Positions 1 to 13,807 of a DNA stretch of 64,000 bases are shown piece after piece. The DNA comes from Pterobdella sp. o SKG-2022 (Eukaryota > Annelida > Clitellata > Hirudinida > Piscicolidae): contig OZ038326.1 of the NCBI GenBank assembly GCA_964035795.1, positions 5,226,889-5,290,888 on the forward strand, read 5' to 3'. The notes beneath the pieces were generated by a model, which saw nothing but the letters and a program-made list of their open reading frames with translations, was not told where the DNA came from and made no database searches. Each line of letters opens with the position of its first letter. Positions within the stretch are counted from its first letter, which is position 1. The position numbers and the translations under genes were made by a program.

Positions 1-3000
1 TGGTGTTGTTATGTATGTGGGGATTTTTCGGTGTTAACACATGTATCGGGAATCATTATAAAGAAAGCATGGTTTCTTCTTGTTTGAGGTTTTTTTTCGT
101 TATTTTGAACAATACCAATAAAACATTAGATATTCGAGTCATTTTTGTTATATTAAAAAATATCTTAGCTTTCTCAATATTTTCTATAACATATAGAAGC
201 GTTCACTTGTCTTTAATTATTTATCTAGATATAAATTTTTATATATCCTTCATTTTTTTATATTGTTACCTAATATCAAATATATTTAAATATTTCTGTG
301 CTTCATCATCAAATCTGGCCACTACCAGTGCTAACCCTTATATTTTTTAATCATAATTGTCATGTATTTGCTTATTATTAGTTAAAACATTCCGGATATA
401 TATACCGTATACATATAAAATATATATACACGAATATTTGTATATAAAACATACACAATTTGGATTGATGTTCGCATTAGGTCAAATGTTTAAGATTACT
501 GGAGAATGCTTATCGTTGTATGTGTGCCATTCAATGGTTTCAAGTTCAATGGTTTTAATTGGTTCACTAATCCAATAGTTTTTCAATTATTTTTTTAAGA
601 AATTATCACTAATTGGTTAAAGGGACCTTTTTAACTGTGCGGTCTCTTAATCTTATGGTTTGTTACCTAACACTTTAATAACTATAATAAACTTACTTTT
701 TACCTCGGTTATTACTGATTTTTTAAGGAAAATATTATTTTTATATGTAACTTTACTCAGTTTTGATTATATTTATTGTAATTGTAACAGAATTAAAAAA
801 TTATTCTCAACATTTTTTAATGTTGTAATGTTATAATGTTGTAATTTTCAAACGTTGTTATTGTTGTAAATTTATTGATTCTTAAAAACCAATATTCAAT
901 ATAGTTTCACTAGAACGTAAATGTGATTAACCTAATTATTCCATCCCAAACTTTATTGTAAATTTACTAATCTTTACAGATCTAACTAAACACTCAAAGT
1001 TATGTACGAATGTGTTAAATTAATTATTTTGAGACTGTTTACAGGCTAATGCTTTAACCATTAAATGATACATGTAATTACACATTTTGATGGGAGCGAT
1101 TTAGTTTATCGCTTGAGCTCCATATATTTCATTATGATATTCATCCCTTTTATTTTATTTTTTTATTTCCATCATTTATATATATTTATTATTATTATTG
1201 TTATTGATTTTTTTTGTTTTTAAATATTTTTATCCATTCAAAAAATTTTTATATTGGTGTTCATATTTGTTGTTAATTGAAAATATTTAAGCCTAGCTTC
1301 AATAGATGTGAATTCTCGCCAGAAAAATGATAATTTGAAAAAAATATTTTCTAAGCTTTAAGTTGTTACTCTAATATTGTTTTGCATTTTCATAAAAATT
1401 AAAAATTCATTCATGGTTTGAAATAGTTCATATTTGCCTGAATTTTTCCCATCATTCCATCATTTAATTTATAACTTTTCATGTTTAACCTTTTTACATA
1501 TTTATTCATTCTCATGCCGCACTTTCTTCATAATCATCAGTTTGAGTAAAGATCATGTTATGCTTTGGATTGATTGATTTTGAGTATTAATATTTTTGAA
1601 TATTAATATTTATTTTATATTTTGTATCTTTTCAATTTCGTTTCAAAAACCCAGTCAAAATTCCTTCTCGTTTGTTGTTTTTCCTTGATACATTATGTTC
1701 ACTTGATCTTTCTATTTTGGATACCACAAATATTCCATGCTAGCTCTTGTGTGTAGGTGTCTAATTAAGATGTATAATTAAACCGTTGATGTGATGGCTT
1801 TTTGGGATTTAAGCATACATTTTTTAAACATAAGTAGTCGTTTCGAGTAGATAAGTGTCGTTAGACCGAAAAGGCGTTAGATAAATTATTTATTCTTACC
1901 AGTTCTGGTTGCATTTGGACTGCAAAGCATAAGATTCTACAAAAAGTTATCAGTTCTTCACAGCACATTCTGCGACAACTGTATACTAACGTAACGAATT
2001 TAAGATATATTTAAGCATTGGCATGATATAGAGGTTGCTTATACACCCATCAATTGATGTGGTTTGTTAGTAGTTAGTTGATATTCCCTTGTCGTTGAAG
2101 ATTTTTTTCTATTTTTGCGAAACTTATTTAAATTTTGTTATTTTCAAATTGTTTTTGTGAATTTTAAATTTTTTTATCCTAAGTTGCACCGATTTCTTAT
2201 GTTATTCTTGGTTTCCTTTTTACATTCCTGTTGGACATATGTTCATCGGTTCTACTGCATTCTATTACTAAAAATAATTCATTATTATTGTTATTCTTAT
2301 TATTTTTATTACTATTGTTATTATTAATGTTGTTGGTTAATGTGGATACAAATCTCAACGAAATATTTGACATTAATAAATGTTTTGGGTGGTTTCTAAG
2401 TTTTAAATGAATCTTCATTCTAACACCTTGCACTATTTTACTCTGTTAATTCAACTAACCGATTAAACTTGAGAAATTTTCTATTCTTTGGATGAGGTTA
2501 TCAAGTTTGTATTTTCAGTTAAGTCCTGAAATTCTTTCAAATTTTCATAAAACCTCAGAATGATTATGAAGTTTATAAATCGAAGAAATTATTTTGATAT
2601 GGAAGTTATATTAAGAAACTACAAGTATGATGGTAGCAGAGATGAAAACCTTCTCAACTTCAGGCCATTGACGTAAGACTTTCAAAGCTTGTTTTTAAAA
2701 CTTACGGATGTTTTCATTGTTTTTATTTTAATGATTATGATGGTCTTTCAAAGGTATAAACTGAACTTCACAGCCAAACAGAAGCCAAGTTGAAAGCATT
2801 TCTAGTTTACACATGAAACGCACAAATTTGGCGGCTTGTTTTATAAATTGACGAGTTTTTTATTTCTAATTGCTGTTTAAAAATGTAATGAATAAATTAT
2901 GAACTTCATTTTTCAAACGGAAAGAATAAACATAAATAACAATGTATCGTGCGCCAGACGTGAAAGTTTCGTTAAAATATCCTATTTAAAAAAACACGAA

Positions 3001-3248
3001 AAACGTAGAAGTTCAATAAAGTTTAAAATCCTGTGTTTATCTTTATACAGTTGATTTTTTTTGTTTTTAACTCAATTTTTAATGGTTTTCATAATTTTTC
3101 AATAAGATATTGTCACTTGTTTTAACCTTATTTTCTTTTCAACTTTATAAGCCTCAAATTTTGAAAAAACTCAACAAAATTACAGTTTATGTCGAAAATA
3201 AACCGCAAAAAAAATATTTAAAAAATTTTCATAATTACTATCAGCTAT
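1..3248. other. AT-rich intergenic stretch, no supported gene
   Basis: No convincing gene. The open frames are low-complexity and rich in Phe, Tyr, Asn and Lys, as expected from AT-rich noncoding DNA. Two weak signals exist. A 38-codon plus-strand frame at 2560-2676 ends at a TAA that overlaps a donor-like GTAAGA. A minus-strand exon-like block at about 1900-1983 is flanked by CAG and GTAAGA. Neither joins to a recognisable protein. The stretch may include the 3' UTR of the carboxylesterase that ends at 3249. Confidence 0.5.
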
Positions 3249-5461
3249 CTATGATTTACTACTTTTCAAGTCATTCCAAAATGAACAATATTCAGATCTG
3301 AAACTGCCTTCAACTTCCGCTTGTCCTCCATTCAAAAACTCTTCATCGAGTTTTAAATACTTGTGATCATCTTGTGTGTAGACGGGCCATGAGAGGTAAT
3401 TTTTAGCTGAAGAGTTACCGTTAGGATTTCTAGAGGTTGTAAAGTTTATGTTCAATCTAACTGTGTATTGACTATTTTTAAAATTTTTTGTCAACTATCT
3501 ACACCCTCATTATTTCACATACACCTCCACTATTCTTTCATCTAAATCACCGTTATTCTATCTACAGCATTTTCACCCTGCTTGCATGACCAATCTTTCA
3601 AACAAACCACATATCTAAACTACCCTTTATCTCCACCACCACTAACGCAGTCTTGGCAAAGTTACTCCAGAAAGAAATGATTTGCTTACTCAACTCAATA
3701 TCTTTTTCAGTGAAGTTTCCAAGTTGTCCATACTTGATAATGGAACTCCAGCTGAACACCAGATCCAACCCGTGAGTGGCTCCGAAGAAAGAAGGAAGTT
3801 TTTGGGGAAGGGTTTGAGTGAAGAGATAGTTGTAGGAATTATAACACACATACATGGAGGCAAAGTCGTCGGTGGGGCAGACAAACCAAGAGTCAGAGAG
3901 GGCATTGGTAATTGTTTGGAAGTTTATGGTAGTGTTGTCAGACCCTGATGGAGGATACTTAGCAAGAATTTTTTGCAATTTGGTTTCGGCTTTTTTACTG
4001 TAGTAGGGATAGTAAGAAAACAGTGCTGAAAGTGTCTTAATTTCTTCTGTATCATTGAGATTTTGGTAAATCAGATAATTATTTAGAAAGAAAGAAGTGA
4101 ACAAAGATCCTTCGTTTTCGGTCGATCCAAAAAGTAGCGGTTTTTTTCCTCTCACAGCATCCAGCATTTCTGAGGGGTCTCTATAAATGAAAGTCCCATC
4201 AATGGTGGGAACAAACCACCAATCGGACAACCTTTTTATCAACACTTGCATGCTCAGTATTTCATCTACAGTTTTATTTCTTAAGCATTTGATTATCTCA
4301 GTGGATACTGTACTCATACAGCCTAATTTCTGCGAAACAAGAGTAGACCTCTCTTCAGCTGTATTAACATCAACAAAAGACCAAAGACTGAGAAATGAAC
4401 CACTCTGCATGATGGCTTTATCGAAAAGACGAGCACTATCAAAAGATGCCAAGTGAAGGGATACGCTTGCAGCCCCTGCACTCTGTCCAAACAACGTCAC
4501 TTGTTTGGGGTCTCCGCCGAAATTTGCGATATTGTTTTGCACCCACTCCAAAGCCGCTTTTTGGTCCAACAAGCCCATGTTGCCTTTTATATCCCCCTTT
4601 CTCATAAAGCCCAAGAAACCCAATCTGTAGTTGACAGTGACGATGATGACTTGGCTTTGCATGGCTAGGTATCTACCATCATAGGCCTCTAACGTTGCTG
4701 AGCCTACCGTGAATCCCCCTCCATGCAACCACACCATCACGGGCAGCTTTGCTTTTGAATTCAAATTGGATGGCAGGAAAACGTTCAAGTACAAGCAATC
4801 TTCTGACGTTGAATTTACTGTGAACGCCTCAAACCCAAGAATTGGGGTTATGGTTTGGGGACAAGCGTTTTGAGTTGAGTCGGTTACTAAAATCTCTGTC
4901 CATGGATTCATTTTTTGCGGTAGTTGGAATCTGTAATGTTTAGTAGTATATGTAAACAAGTACATCATCTTATGACACTGCCACCACAACAAATCTCGTT
5001 AGACCACATCATACCACGTTTAATCCAACTCATCACTTCACTTTTTACCACATTCTATTTCACCGCACTAATACTTAATAAATTTCGTTTTACCACAGGG
5101 CATCATCCCACTCCATCTAACCACATTACTTCACATCTTACCTCAATTCCCCAACAGGAGGTTTAGCATAAGGCACTCCTAAAAACGACACAACTTTTGC
5201 TCCATTTATACAATTTGACTTTCCCTGAATGGGGCCTTGAGTTGTTTGCACAGTTGGTCCAGGAGATGTTGTCGTTCCTGGGAAGTCGTAAAAATTTCCT
5301 TCTGTCTTGTCTACCAATAATGTCGTCACTGTGAGGTTTTAATATTTCTATTATTTTGTTATTATTGTTAAATTTATTATTTCTGTTATTATTATTATTT
5401 TTTCATTGTTATTCACATACATACCCAAAAGAAATAGAAACTCGACGCAGTAGAACTTCAT
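3249..5461 (-). CDS. Secreted type-B carboxylesterase (cholinesterase-family hydrolase), complete, 4 exons
   Basis: Exons on the minus strand: 5461-5425, 5328-5142, 4930-3647, 3429-3249. Phases 1, 2 and 2 join to 562 aa plus stop, a usual length for the family. Residues 1 to about 20 form a hydrophobic signal peptide starting MKFYCVEFLF, so the enzyme is probably secreted or ER-luminal. The alpha/beta-hydrolase motifs are intact: GVPYAKPPVGELR near 62-75, ACPQ and SEDCLYLN Cys (98 and 120, the conserved first disulphide), oxyanion GGGF 145-148, nucleophile elbow GQSAG with Ser225, acid Glu348 in TENEGS, and His461 in GATHGLDLVF. It should hydrolyse carboxylic esters; the substrate cannot be read from the motifs, and nothing marks it as an acetylcholinesterase. 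The small first exon and the 3' exon (residues 504-562) were found from splice sites and family resemblance. Introns are 96, 211 and 217 bases. A palindromic CRE lies just upstream. Confidence 0.93.
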
Positions 5462-5497
5462 TTTGCTTCTCGAATATCAGGTGACTGATCTGTAGAG

Positions 5498-5505
5498 TGA
5501 CGTCA
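5498..5505. promoter_or_regulatory. Palindromic CRE-like site (TGACGTCA) upstream of the carboxylesterase
   Basis: An exact 8-base cAMP-response element palindrome lies 37 bases 5' of the carboxylesterase start codon on the minus strand. Its position fits a proximal promoter or 5' UTR element bound by CREB/ATF-type bZIP factors. The match is exact, but function is only inferred. A second exact copy is at 60791-60798. Confidence 0.35.
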
Positions 5506-6829
5506 GAATAAATTCATTTCAAAGGACTGACTCTAGGAATACTATGAATATGTGCTTGTGCGCAGCTTTTTGTAGGTCAAACCTATATTATCAGGTTGGC
5601 TGCTATTTTGGCGAATATCTATTGAAACTTTGCGATATTTTTTCATGTTTATAACTTGCAGTACTAATTGTTTATAAATTTTCAATATTAATTGTTTTTG
5701 TTTGAAATTATTTATAACATTTGAAAAACAAATTAATAAATAAACTGCACATGGTGACATAATTTGAAGAATTTATTAAAATAATTTTTGTTACCTAAAA
5801 GTTTGTTTCGTTTGAAACAATGGAGACTATATATGATGGAAATAATCTCAATAATATTCTAAACTATATATTAATAAAAATAACAGTATAAATCAATTAC
5901 TTATCTTTTATCCATAGTTTCATAAATATTTCATTATAAGAATAATGAAATTATTGAAGATTTTGATATTATAGTCTTAATGAGGATGAGCATGAAGCTA
6001 AAGCAAACAGCTTTGTTATAATACCTCTTTCATGAAAGGCCCTCAAGTATTGACCAGAAAATTTTTATAACTAACATTAATTTCTTAAATTAATTTTTTA
6101 TTAAAAAAATTGAATTTGAAAATTAAAATTAGAGTTGTTATTTTGAATGGCTAACTTTCTCGTTATAAGTAAATTTGGTACTTGGAATATATCATTTTTT
6201 CAATCTTTGTGTTTCAAATGCCAGTTTTCAAGTCAGCAATTTGCAAGTTTTTATATAATGAGTTTTATTGATCGTTTTTATATAAACCAAAACTCAAGAT
6301 GTCTCTAAAACGTTAGAAGAGATTTAAGCTTTTTCATAAATTAAACTTGTATGTTATCATTACAACGGTCATCACCCTTACAACGATGATTAAAATGTTA
6401 TTATGAGTTTTAAATATAACAAAAAACCTAAAATCTTCAAATATTGTCTTAACAATTATAAAATGAAACAGTACTTTTTAGAGACATTGTATGTTTCCAT
6501 AGACTAAAACTTTTTACAAAAATTTCTATATAAAATAATTCAAATTTTTGTATTCAAAAATGAGCTGAAACTTTTGATATGTAAAAATTCCTCATAAGTT
6601 GAAGTTTTAATACGCGTTTCGAGTCTAATGAGTTGTTATAAGGTTCCAACAGTCGCAAACTAAAGCTGAATTTTTATTCAATCTTTTTTTTGATATTTAT
6701 CATTTGGATATGTAAAAGTGGAACTTGTTAATCATTGTCCCATCTATGCACTAAGCAGATTTCGTTATAGGATACAGTAAACCAATCATTCATAGAGTAA
6801 ACCTATTTTATTTGTTCAGTTTAGTTTAG
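5506..6829. other. AT-rich intergenic stretch, nothing recognised
   Basis: Homopolymer-rich sequence between the carboxylesterase promoter and the 3' end of the candidate small membrane-protein gene. I see no gene, RNA or repeat array. A short plus-strand frame near 5977-6050 is acidic but too short to support. Confidence 0.5.
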
Positions 6830-6835
6830 TTTATT
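6830..6835 (-). other. Poly(A) signal AATAAA for the candidate small membrane gene
   Basis: AATAAA on the minus strand, 24 bases after the proposed TAA at 6859-6861. A second copy lies at 6807-6812. The spacing fits a compact 3' UTR and gives independent support to the gene model, although the hexamer is common in such AT-rich DNA. Confidence 0.35.
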
Positions 6836-6858
6836 AAAATACACGTAATATTATGAAT

Positions 6859-8026
6859 TTAAAACTGATTCTTTGACTTTTTGGTATGCTTCGAAGCCTA
6901 AACAATAAGAGAGCTATACAAACCTTCAACGCCGTACAATTTTTGACGTCCACAATCTGGGGCGAAAGTAAGAAAATACTAACAATCACATATAAAACCT
7001 TACTCCTTACTTGTGTATGCCAAAAACAATAAACACAAATCATTATGGATAAAAGCACAGTCTTCCAATTTACCACTGGGTTCTTTACAGATACAGTCAT
7101 GACACCTTGACACTGAAACAAAATGTTGTTGGTCAATTCGCAATAGAAAAAAATGTATACGAATATAATTAGCCATTTAAATATAAAAACAAAAATTAAA
7201 ATAAACTTTTTATCAGTTTATCTGTGCTTTCACAAGGAATCAGTCCAATCTGCACAAAAACCTTATCGACTTTTTGGTAAAAATGTTGATGCAAACATGC
7301 GACCATTGAGGAAAGTTAGGAATGCAGTTACAATGGCTTCTAGTGAGTTTGATGAACAAACTATGAACTTGAACTATTGAACAGAATGATAAGAGATAGA
7401 AAACCTAAAACAAATAATAAAGATTTTCTTGAGCCATGATACAATACGAAGATTTACGACCACTCAATAGATACAAGCGAAAAGCTTTACCATCACCCTA
7501 CACAACTCACCATCATCATTCATAGCTCACCATTATGCCCTTCAACCTACCATCATTTCTCATGGGCAACAATCATCCAGTTTCTAATACTTCTAAGATG
7601 TACTTATGTATTATGTGCGATACTAAATTTATTATCACTTGATAATGTAGGCTAATGTTACAAAAAGCTTCGTGTCTTTAAAAACAAATACTTTGTGTTT
7701 GTTGGCCTTAAAATTCAGTTTAGGCTATTATACTTCAACAATCATCCACAAAAACCGATATCATCTTTCCCTAAACCACTATTTTTTCTGAACCCTCAAT
7801 TATTTCAGGTGAACTATCATTATTCTCAATAACTTACCATTGTTCTGGCTATATTAACTAATTTTCCGTTCTACAAGTTTTACTAACTTTAAGCTGTTTT
7901 ATTCTAGTGTTTCGTTATTTAGCCTGATATCTCATTACGATCAACATGAATCATTGTTTCCAAGTCTGCCACTTGCGCCTCATTTTGACACAGATCGACT
8001 TTCAATTTATTGTACCTCGCATGCAT
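6859..8026 (-). CDS. Candidate small single-pass membrane protein, 4 exons, 84 aa
   Basis: Proposed minus-strand exons: 8026-7946, 7112-7011, 6956-6924, 6897-6859. All junctions are phase 0 and the model reads ATG to TAA, 85 codons. The acceptors are strong (TTTGTTTCAG, CGCCCCAG, TTGTTTAG), with donors GTTGAT, GTAAGG and GTTTGT. The N-terminal exon is charged and heptad-like (for example YNKLKVDLCQNEAQ), suggesting a short coiled coil. The second exon carries one hydrophobic segment after NPVVNWKT, then a short lysine-rich tail ending KHTKKSKNQF. Two AATAAA signals follow the stop at 835..830 and 812..807 of the 6000 block, that is 6830-6835 and 6807-6812. I do not recognise the family. The first exon is the least certain because its donor is weak and the first intron is 833 bases. 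It could be a tail-anchored or small integral membrane protein. Confidence 0.42.
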
Positions 8027-8054
8027 ACGATGCTCGAATTTCAAATTAAATAAC

Positions 8055-8115
8055 TATCTTATCAATCAATCAATCAAATCCTTTTTATAGCTCGTTTTCC
8101 TTTAGAATTAAATAA
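8055..8115 (-). repeat. 3' end of a dispersed element with a (TTGA)n tail
   Basis: Read on the minus strand, a block ending GGGCTATAAAAAGGATTTG-like sequence runs into TTGATTGATTGATT. A second copy, in plus orientation, is at about 39320-39385. A shared unique segment followed by a short tandem tail is typical of SINE or LINE 3' ends. The 5' extent could not be defined. Confidence 0.45.
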
Positions 8116-8317
8116 GTTAAAATAGACAAAAAAAAGGTTTAAGTTTAGCAAAATAAAGTTTATTTATTCGTTTATAAAATTTATCAAGTAATATTTTAAT
8201 AATTTTTCAGTATTTAATTTTATCGAACTTTTGAGACGTGTTAAAAATATTCGAATTCAAAATTACTTGATGTTTAACTACTCACGTACAATTAAAATTT
8301 ATTAAGCAAAAAGATAA

Positions 8318-8323
8318 TTTATT
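8318..8323 (-). other. Poly(A) signal of UBA6
   Basis: AATAAA on the minus strand about 90 bases 3' of the UBA6 stop codon (8411-8413). It fits the end of a short 3' UTR. Confidence 0.4.
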
Positions 8324-8410
8324 AAAGAATCATTTCTAAAAACAAATAAAAAACTGACGCAAAAACTGAAATATTTCTAAAAATCACAAATAGATTAATA
8401 AGTTGTGTTA

Positions 8411-11400
8411 TTAGCTGAAGAGAAATCGTACAACAGGTCCATTCTGGTCCACTCTCTTGCCCTCTTCATCGACACTCTCCTTAAACGACACCACAAAATC
8501 AACGTACTTTTCTTTGCTCAGCTTCACAAAGCTCAATAGTCTATGGAAATATTGTTAAATAATAAATTAAAATATAAATTTTTATTTTTCAAATATACAT
8601 TAAAATTAGAATACTTTATTTTGATTATCTTTATTGATGCAAACAACAAATATAAGATGTTGGTAATTGAGGTTGCTTTAGTGATAAAATACATCAAATT
8701 GAGTTTTCATTATTTAGACATGAATAAATTAATTCTATCAATTTCTTCAACTTTCATGAAATTTCCTAAAATGGATGACTCATTAACTTTTAAACAAATT
8801 GCAATCATAAATTACGAAGTTATATTGATCACTTTTCATACATACAGGCACCTTTGACGCAACGCGGCACCTATCTAATTAAACGCCTCAACGNNNNNNN
8901 NNNNNNNNNNNNNNNNNNNNNNNNNNNNNNNNNNNNNNNNNNNNNNNNNNNNNNNNNNNNNNNNNNNNNNNNNNNNNNNNNNNNNNNNNNNNNNNNNNNN
9001 NNNNNNNNNNNNNNNNNNNNNNNNNNNNNNNNNNNNNNNNNNNNNNNNNNNNNNNNNNNNNNNNNNNNNNNNNNNNNNNNNNNNNNNNNNNNNCGAAATC
9101 ATTAATGGCTACATTTATTGCGCAGAAATTCTGAAATAGCCATCACCATGACAAGTATAACATTATGTTTTGAATAATAGGCCTCCAAAATGAGGAATAT
9201 ATGAACACGAGTTATCTGATGGTAATATAGAAATTATATTGAAAAATTTCGCTTTAGTAAAAAAAATCAAAATTTTATCGTGTTTTTATACTACTCAATT
9301 GTGGTTAATAAATATTAAAACAGTACGTTTTCTTGAGTCGTTTCTTATGCAAGGAGATCATGTCGGCACTGAAGACCAGCTTCACTCCGTGCAACACTAA
9401 CACTGGTTCCAACTTGTATGTCTTCTGGAATGGAAAAAGCAGTTTATTGATATGCACAACATTTTAAAAGTTAAAATAAACATGAGGATTTAAATTAGTG
9501 TTTTTTATGTGTATGACACCCAACTAGAAACAATAAACTATGATGATGACGAGGATAATGAATATATTATTTAGGAGTTCAATATTTTTAATCGACACAA
9601 CCAAAAAGTTAAAAACAGTAAAAAAAACAAAATCTCAAAAAATTTTCCATTAGATTTTGTCCAAGCATCCCATACAACATTAAAATGAACAGACACAAAA
9701 ACACAACTCTCACAACACAAGGCAAACCAAATCTGCTCCAAACCCACTTTGAGAGTTTTGAGGAAGGACTCCAGAGTCGTTTGTTCGTCTCCTTGCACTG
9801 ACCATTTGTCCCACTGAGTGTACTCCAGGCCATTGCTGTTGATAAGGTATCAGTGGTTTGACGCACGTTGATTGAGTTTGGTATATCTTTATATAGTTTT
9901 GTTAACAAAGGAATTATTTTATCTTTTATTGATTGATTTATTAACCTATTGAATGATTAATTCAAGCGTTTTTAAAGCAAATCGCGTTTTTAATTGCTCG
10001 CTATATAATTTTTTCCATAAAAATTTTAAAAATTACTTATTATATTTATTTTAAATTGAAATAGTAATCCTAAACCCTTAATTTATATATTAATTAAGAC
10101 TAATCAATTAACTCAACAACTAATCAAAAACTAATGTTTGATTGGGACCTCATGGAGTGTTTGAGGGCAGGGGCGGGTTGGGATGAGACGAAGAGAGGGA
10201 CTGCCAAGTTGATGAAGTAATTTAAATGACCCTTTGATCCCTTCGCCAACTTAATCAGCTCTATACTCACCTGTGGCGTCATTGTATGTTTTGTGATTTG
10301 GTAAATTATTAGTTTAAAAGAATAAAGATTTCTAATTAACATAATTATTATTAATTTAACTTATCAGATTAATATCTTTTTCCAAGATTTTCGAGTTTTA
10401 AAGTCATTATTACATATCATTATAAGCAACCATTTCAACTAACAGACTTAGTCTATCATTGTCATCGTTTAACGACATTTGTCTTTTTTAAGAGGGATTT
10501 GACTCATTCAAAATAGTGCTTATAATCTGACCAGCATTCAATAAAAAGGGTTTATAAGCTAACCAAGGCTGCGATGGCGGCAGTGGTGGTGGCAATGGCA
10601 GGCACGATTTTACCGGCAACCCTTTTGATTTCTAGGCGATCCTTCTGTTCGATGCCGTAAGTGCTGGCTCTAAGGTTCTGGTGTGAGAAGGGTGGAAATA
10701 TGGGGTCAGCAAAAAATAATTATAATAAATATAGAAATGATGAGTGTGGTACCAATAATAATGGAAATTCATATCGCTTTAAGATATTTCTAGCCCATTG
10801 GGTGAAGTTTAAAGCAAGTAAAAATAACAATTATATATAGAATGAACAAATGATGATGAATAGCAATGATGGAAAAAAATTAAATGTAATAATAAAGGTA
10901 ATGCTGATATGAGCACTGAGCTTCACACCTTATCTAAAGTTAGCGGGTTCAATTCCCTTCAACGCCTCAATCTTATCAAATTAACGCTATAAAACTTGAA
11001 ATTTAACATGAAATAGAATATTTTAATACCGCCAAAGAGCTGATAATGTCAATATGACCGTTACCATCCTCGTCCTTCTCGAACACTTCCTCAGCCAGAC
11101 TAGGTGGATCTGAGGGGGAGGGGGGTGAGAATGGGAATGGAAATCTTGAGTGGTGTGGTTGTTATGATGTGTGTGTGTGTGTGATTGTTCAATTGATTAA
11201 TGAAATTTTATATATTTTAATAAGTATATAAAATTATATATAATTTTGATGACATTATAAATTTTATTCTCAAAAATCAAAAAATTTAAAATAAATTGAA
11301 TGATTAGATATAAATTAAAGGTGCGAACCTTTGCTTCCTAGATTCTCTTTTAGTTGCAGTGCTATTTTTAGAAGCTCATCTTCGTTTTTCTCTTTGGGTT

Positions 11401-13717
11401 TTTCCACTTTATCTTTCGTCACCGACTCGTCAGTTTCAACGTACTATTTTTGAAAATTTAATTTGAATTAAATCATAAGTTCAAAATAAAAATGAATAAT
11501 ACTAAAATAAAATTGAAAAAAAAAATAATAAAACAAAAAATAATGTAAACATAAGAAATGATAAAAACACAAAAATAATTACAAAATAAATAAATAAAAA
11601 TAATACAAACAAAAAAAAAATAATAAAAACATAATAAATAACAAAAACCTTCTCATGGTACACATATTCAGGTATATGCACTTGCTGCAAAACTTTCAAA
11701 ATGTATGAGTCATCCTTTTCCTATGTCGGTCACGTGAATATTATTATTTGTTTTGATTTTGATTAATTATCATATTTTTTTTAATTATCCATATTTATGA
11801 GAGTATTTATTAAATGATGATGATTATTATTACTATTATTATCCAATGAAGCAAATTAAATGGAATTATAACGGCCATGCGCCATTAAAGATACATTTTT
11901 AAAATTTGACTCAATATTTATTATTGGCTATTATTATTTTTATTATTTATTATAGTTTTATTTCAAGCGATAAAAATTGAGATAGCTTTTCGACAAACCT
12001 TTTCACTGATGGCATGATTGGAGATACGAGCCTTGAGTTTTGCAAATGCTTTGATGAACGTTAGATGCCTGTATGATTTGGTGAATAAAAACTGAATAAT
12101 TAGTTTATGATGATTGATTGTTGAAAATTTTGATAGTTCAAATATCCAATCATTCAAGCATAAATCACTCAAAATGATGCTTTCGACTGCGCAATTGATA
12201 GTAATATACAACAAATGTCGCTGAACTGAAAATCGGATGCACTACTACAACAAATTTGTTATGATGATACGAATAAAAAGATCAAACAATTGAGATCCAT
12301 GTCTGCACTAAAATGATGACCTAGAACTATGACATATGGAAGACTAACAGGGGGTTTTGGTAGTCAAAGGTGATTGGTTTGGGAGGCCTTTTGGGCAGTT
12401 GCCAAAATAAACCTATATGATATGATTTAGAATAAGAACAAAGTTTGAGATGAAAATATCAATAAATGATTGAAAATGATAAATGAGGTAAACAAACACA
12501 AAATATTTATTAATCTAAATTACGAAGCTTTTCATATGTCTAACTTACATTATCAAGTGTATATAAGAAAAGTATAAAAGTAATAACAACAATAATAATT
12601 ATATAATATAAATAATTGATTTTTTTATATTATTATTATTATTATTTAATTATTATTTTTATTGGTATTTATATCCTTATTTATATTTTTCAACATTCCA
12701 TGCAAAGTTTCTCATACTTCCATCATTGTTCCTGGTGTCCATGGGGAATGCTCGGATGAGGTCCTGAGCCTGTTTAGATCAAATAGTTTTAATTCAGCAA
12801 ATAATTTAAAGGATCAATCCATTATAAACCTCACGAAACCTATATGGAAAAAACTTATTTCTATAATAAAAATTTAAAAATTTTAATGTGATAAAATTAA
12901 CAGCAAAACCCCCACAAAAACCTTATGGTTGAAGTACTTCTGAAACTTGAGCCTGGCAAGAATGATGAAGTGGGTGTATGCCAACGTAGGAGGTGCTGAC
13001 ATCTCCAGAGCCAACTTCAGCGCCACTTTACTCTTCTGAGGCGTCTCCTGGCCTGACTGTAGCAGCTGAAGGTGGTGATTGTGGTTATGAGAGTTTGAAA
13101 AAGATGGAATTAATATTGTGAAGTAAGAGTTGGTAGTGATGGTGGTTGGGATAATGATGATTAGTGTGGTGATGATGATGATGGTGGTAAAAACGACTAT
13201 TGGCCATCATGGTGGTTGGGGTGGTGAGGGTTGTTGTTGTATTTATAGAGTTTTTAGTGAAGATAATGTTTGGGGTGGTGAGAGTTGTTGCTGGTAGTGA
13301 TAATACTTGTGAGGGTGAGTGTTTGTCGTTGTGATGGTGTTTCAAAAATTAAAATTCAACACATTGAACATCCCCCATCTCTACCAGCAACAGGGCATCG
13401 AGGTTGTTCTCCTTCCAGTACTGCTGATAAGTCTTCACCTTCTGCACGTACAAGCTTTCAAACTGTCCATGCATTCAAGTCTCTATGTTATACTAATCGA
13501 TATTGATAGATAACAGTATATGATATAAGTCATAGGATATTTGTTGATTGATAACAAATACATGATAGATTTTGAATAACACTATTGTTTATCAGTTTTA
13601 TTGAAATTCAAAGTTTTCTGCTTTACTTATAAACTGTTCTATAGCAACTGAGAAAGAAAGAAACGTGAGGTTTATATAACGCTTTCTATTGTGTCAACTA
13701 TACTATAATAATGATAC

Positions 13718-13807
<90 letters not shown>

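Noticed and set aside
1700..1983. Minus-strand exon-like blocks (MCCEELITFC..., then a short terminal frame)
   Set aside because: Splice signals are reasonable, but the joined product is only about 37 residues, has no match, and the plus strand has an equally good acceptor at the same place.
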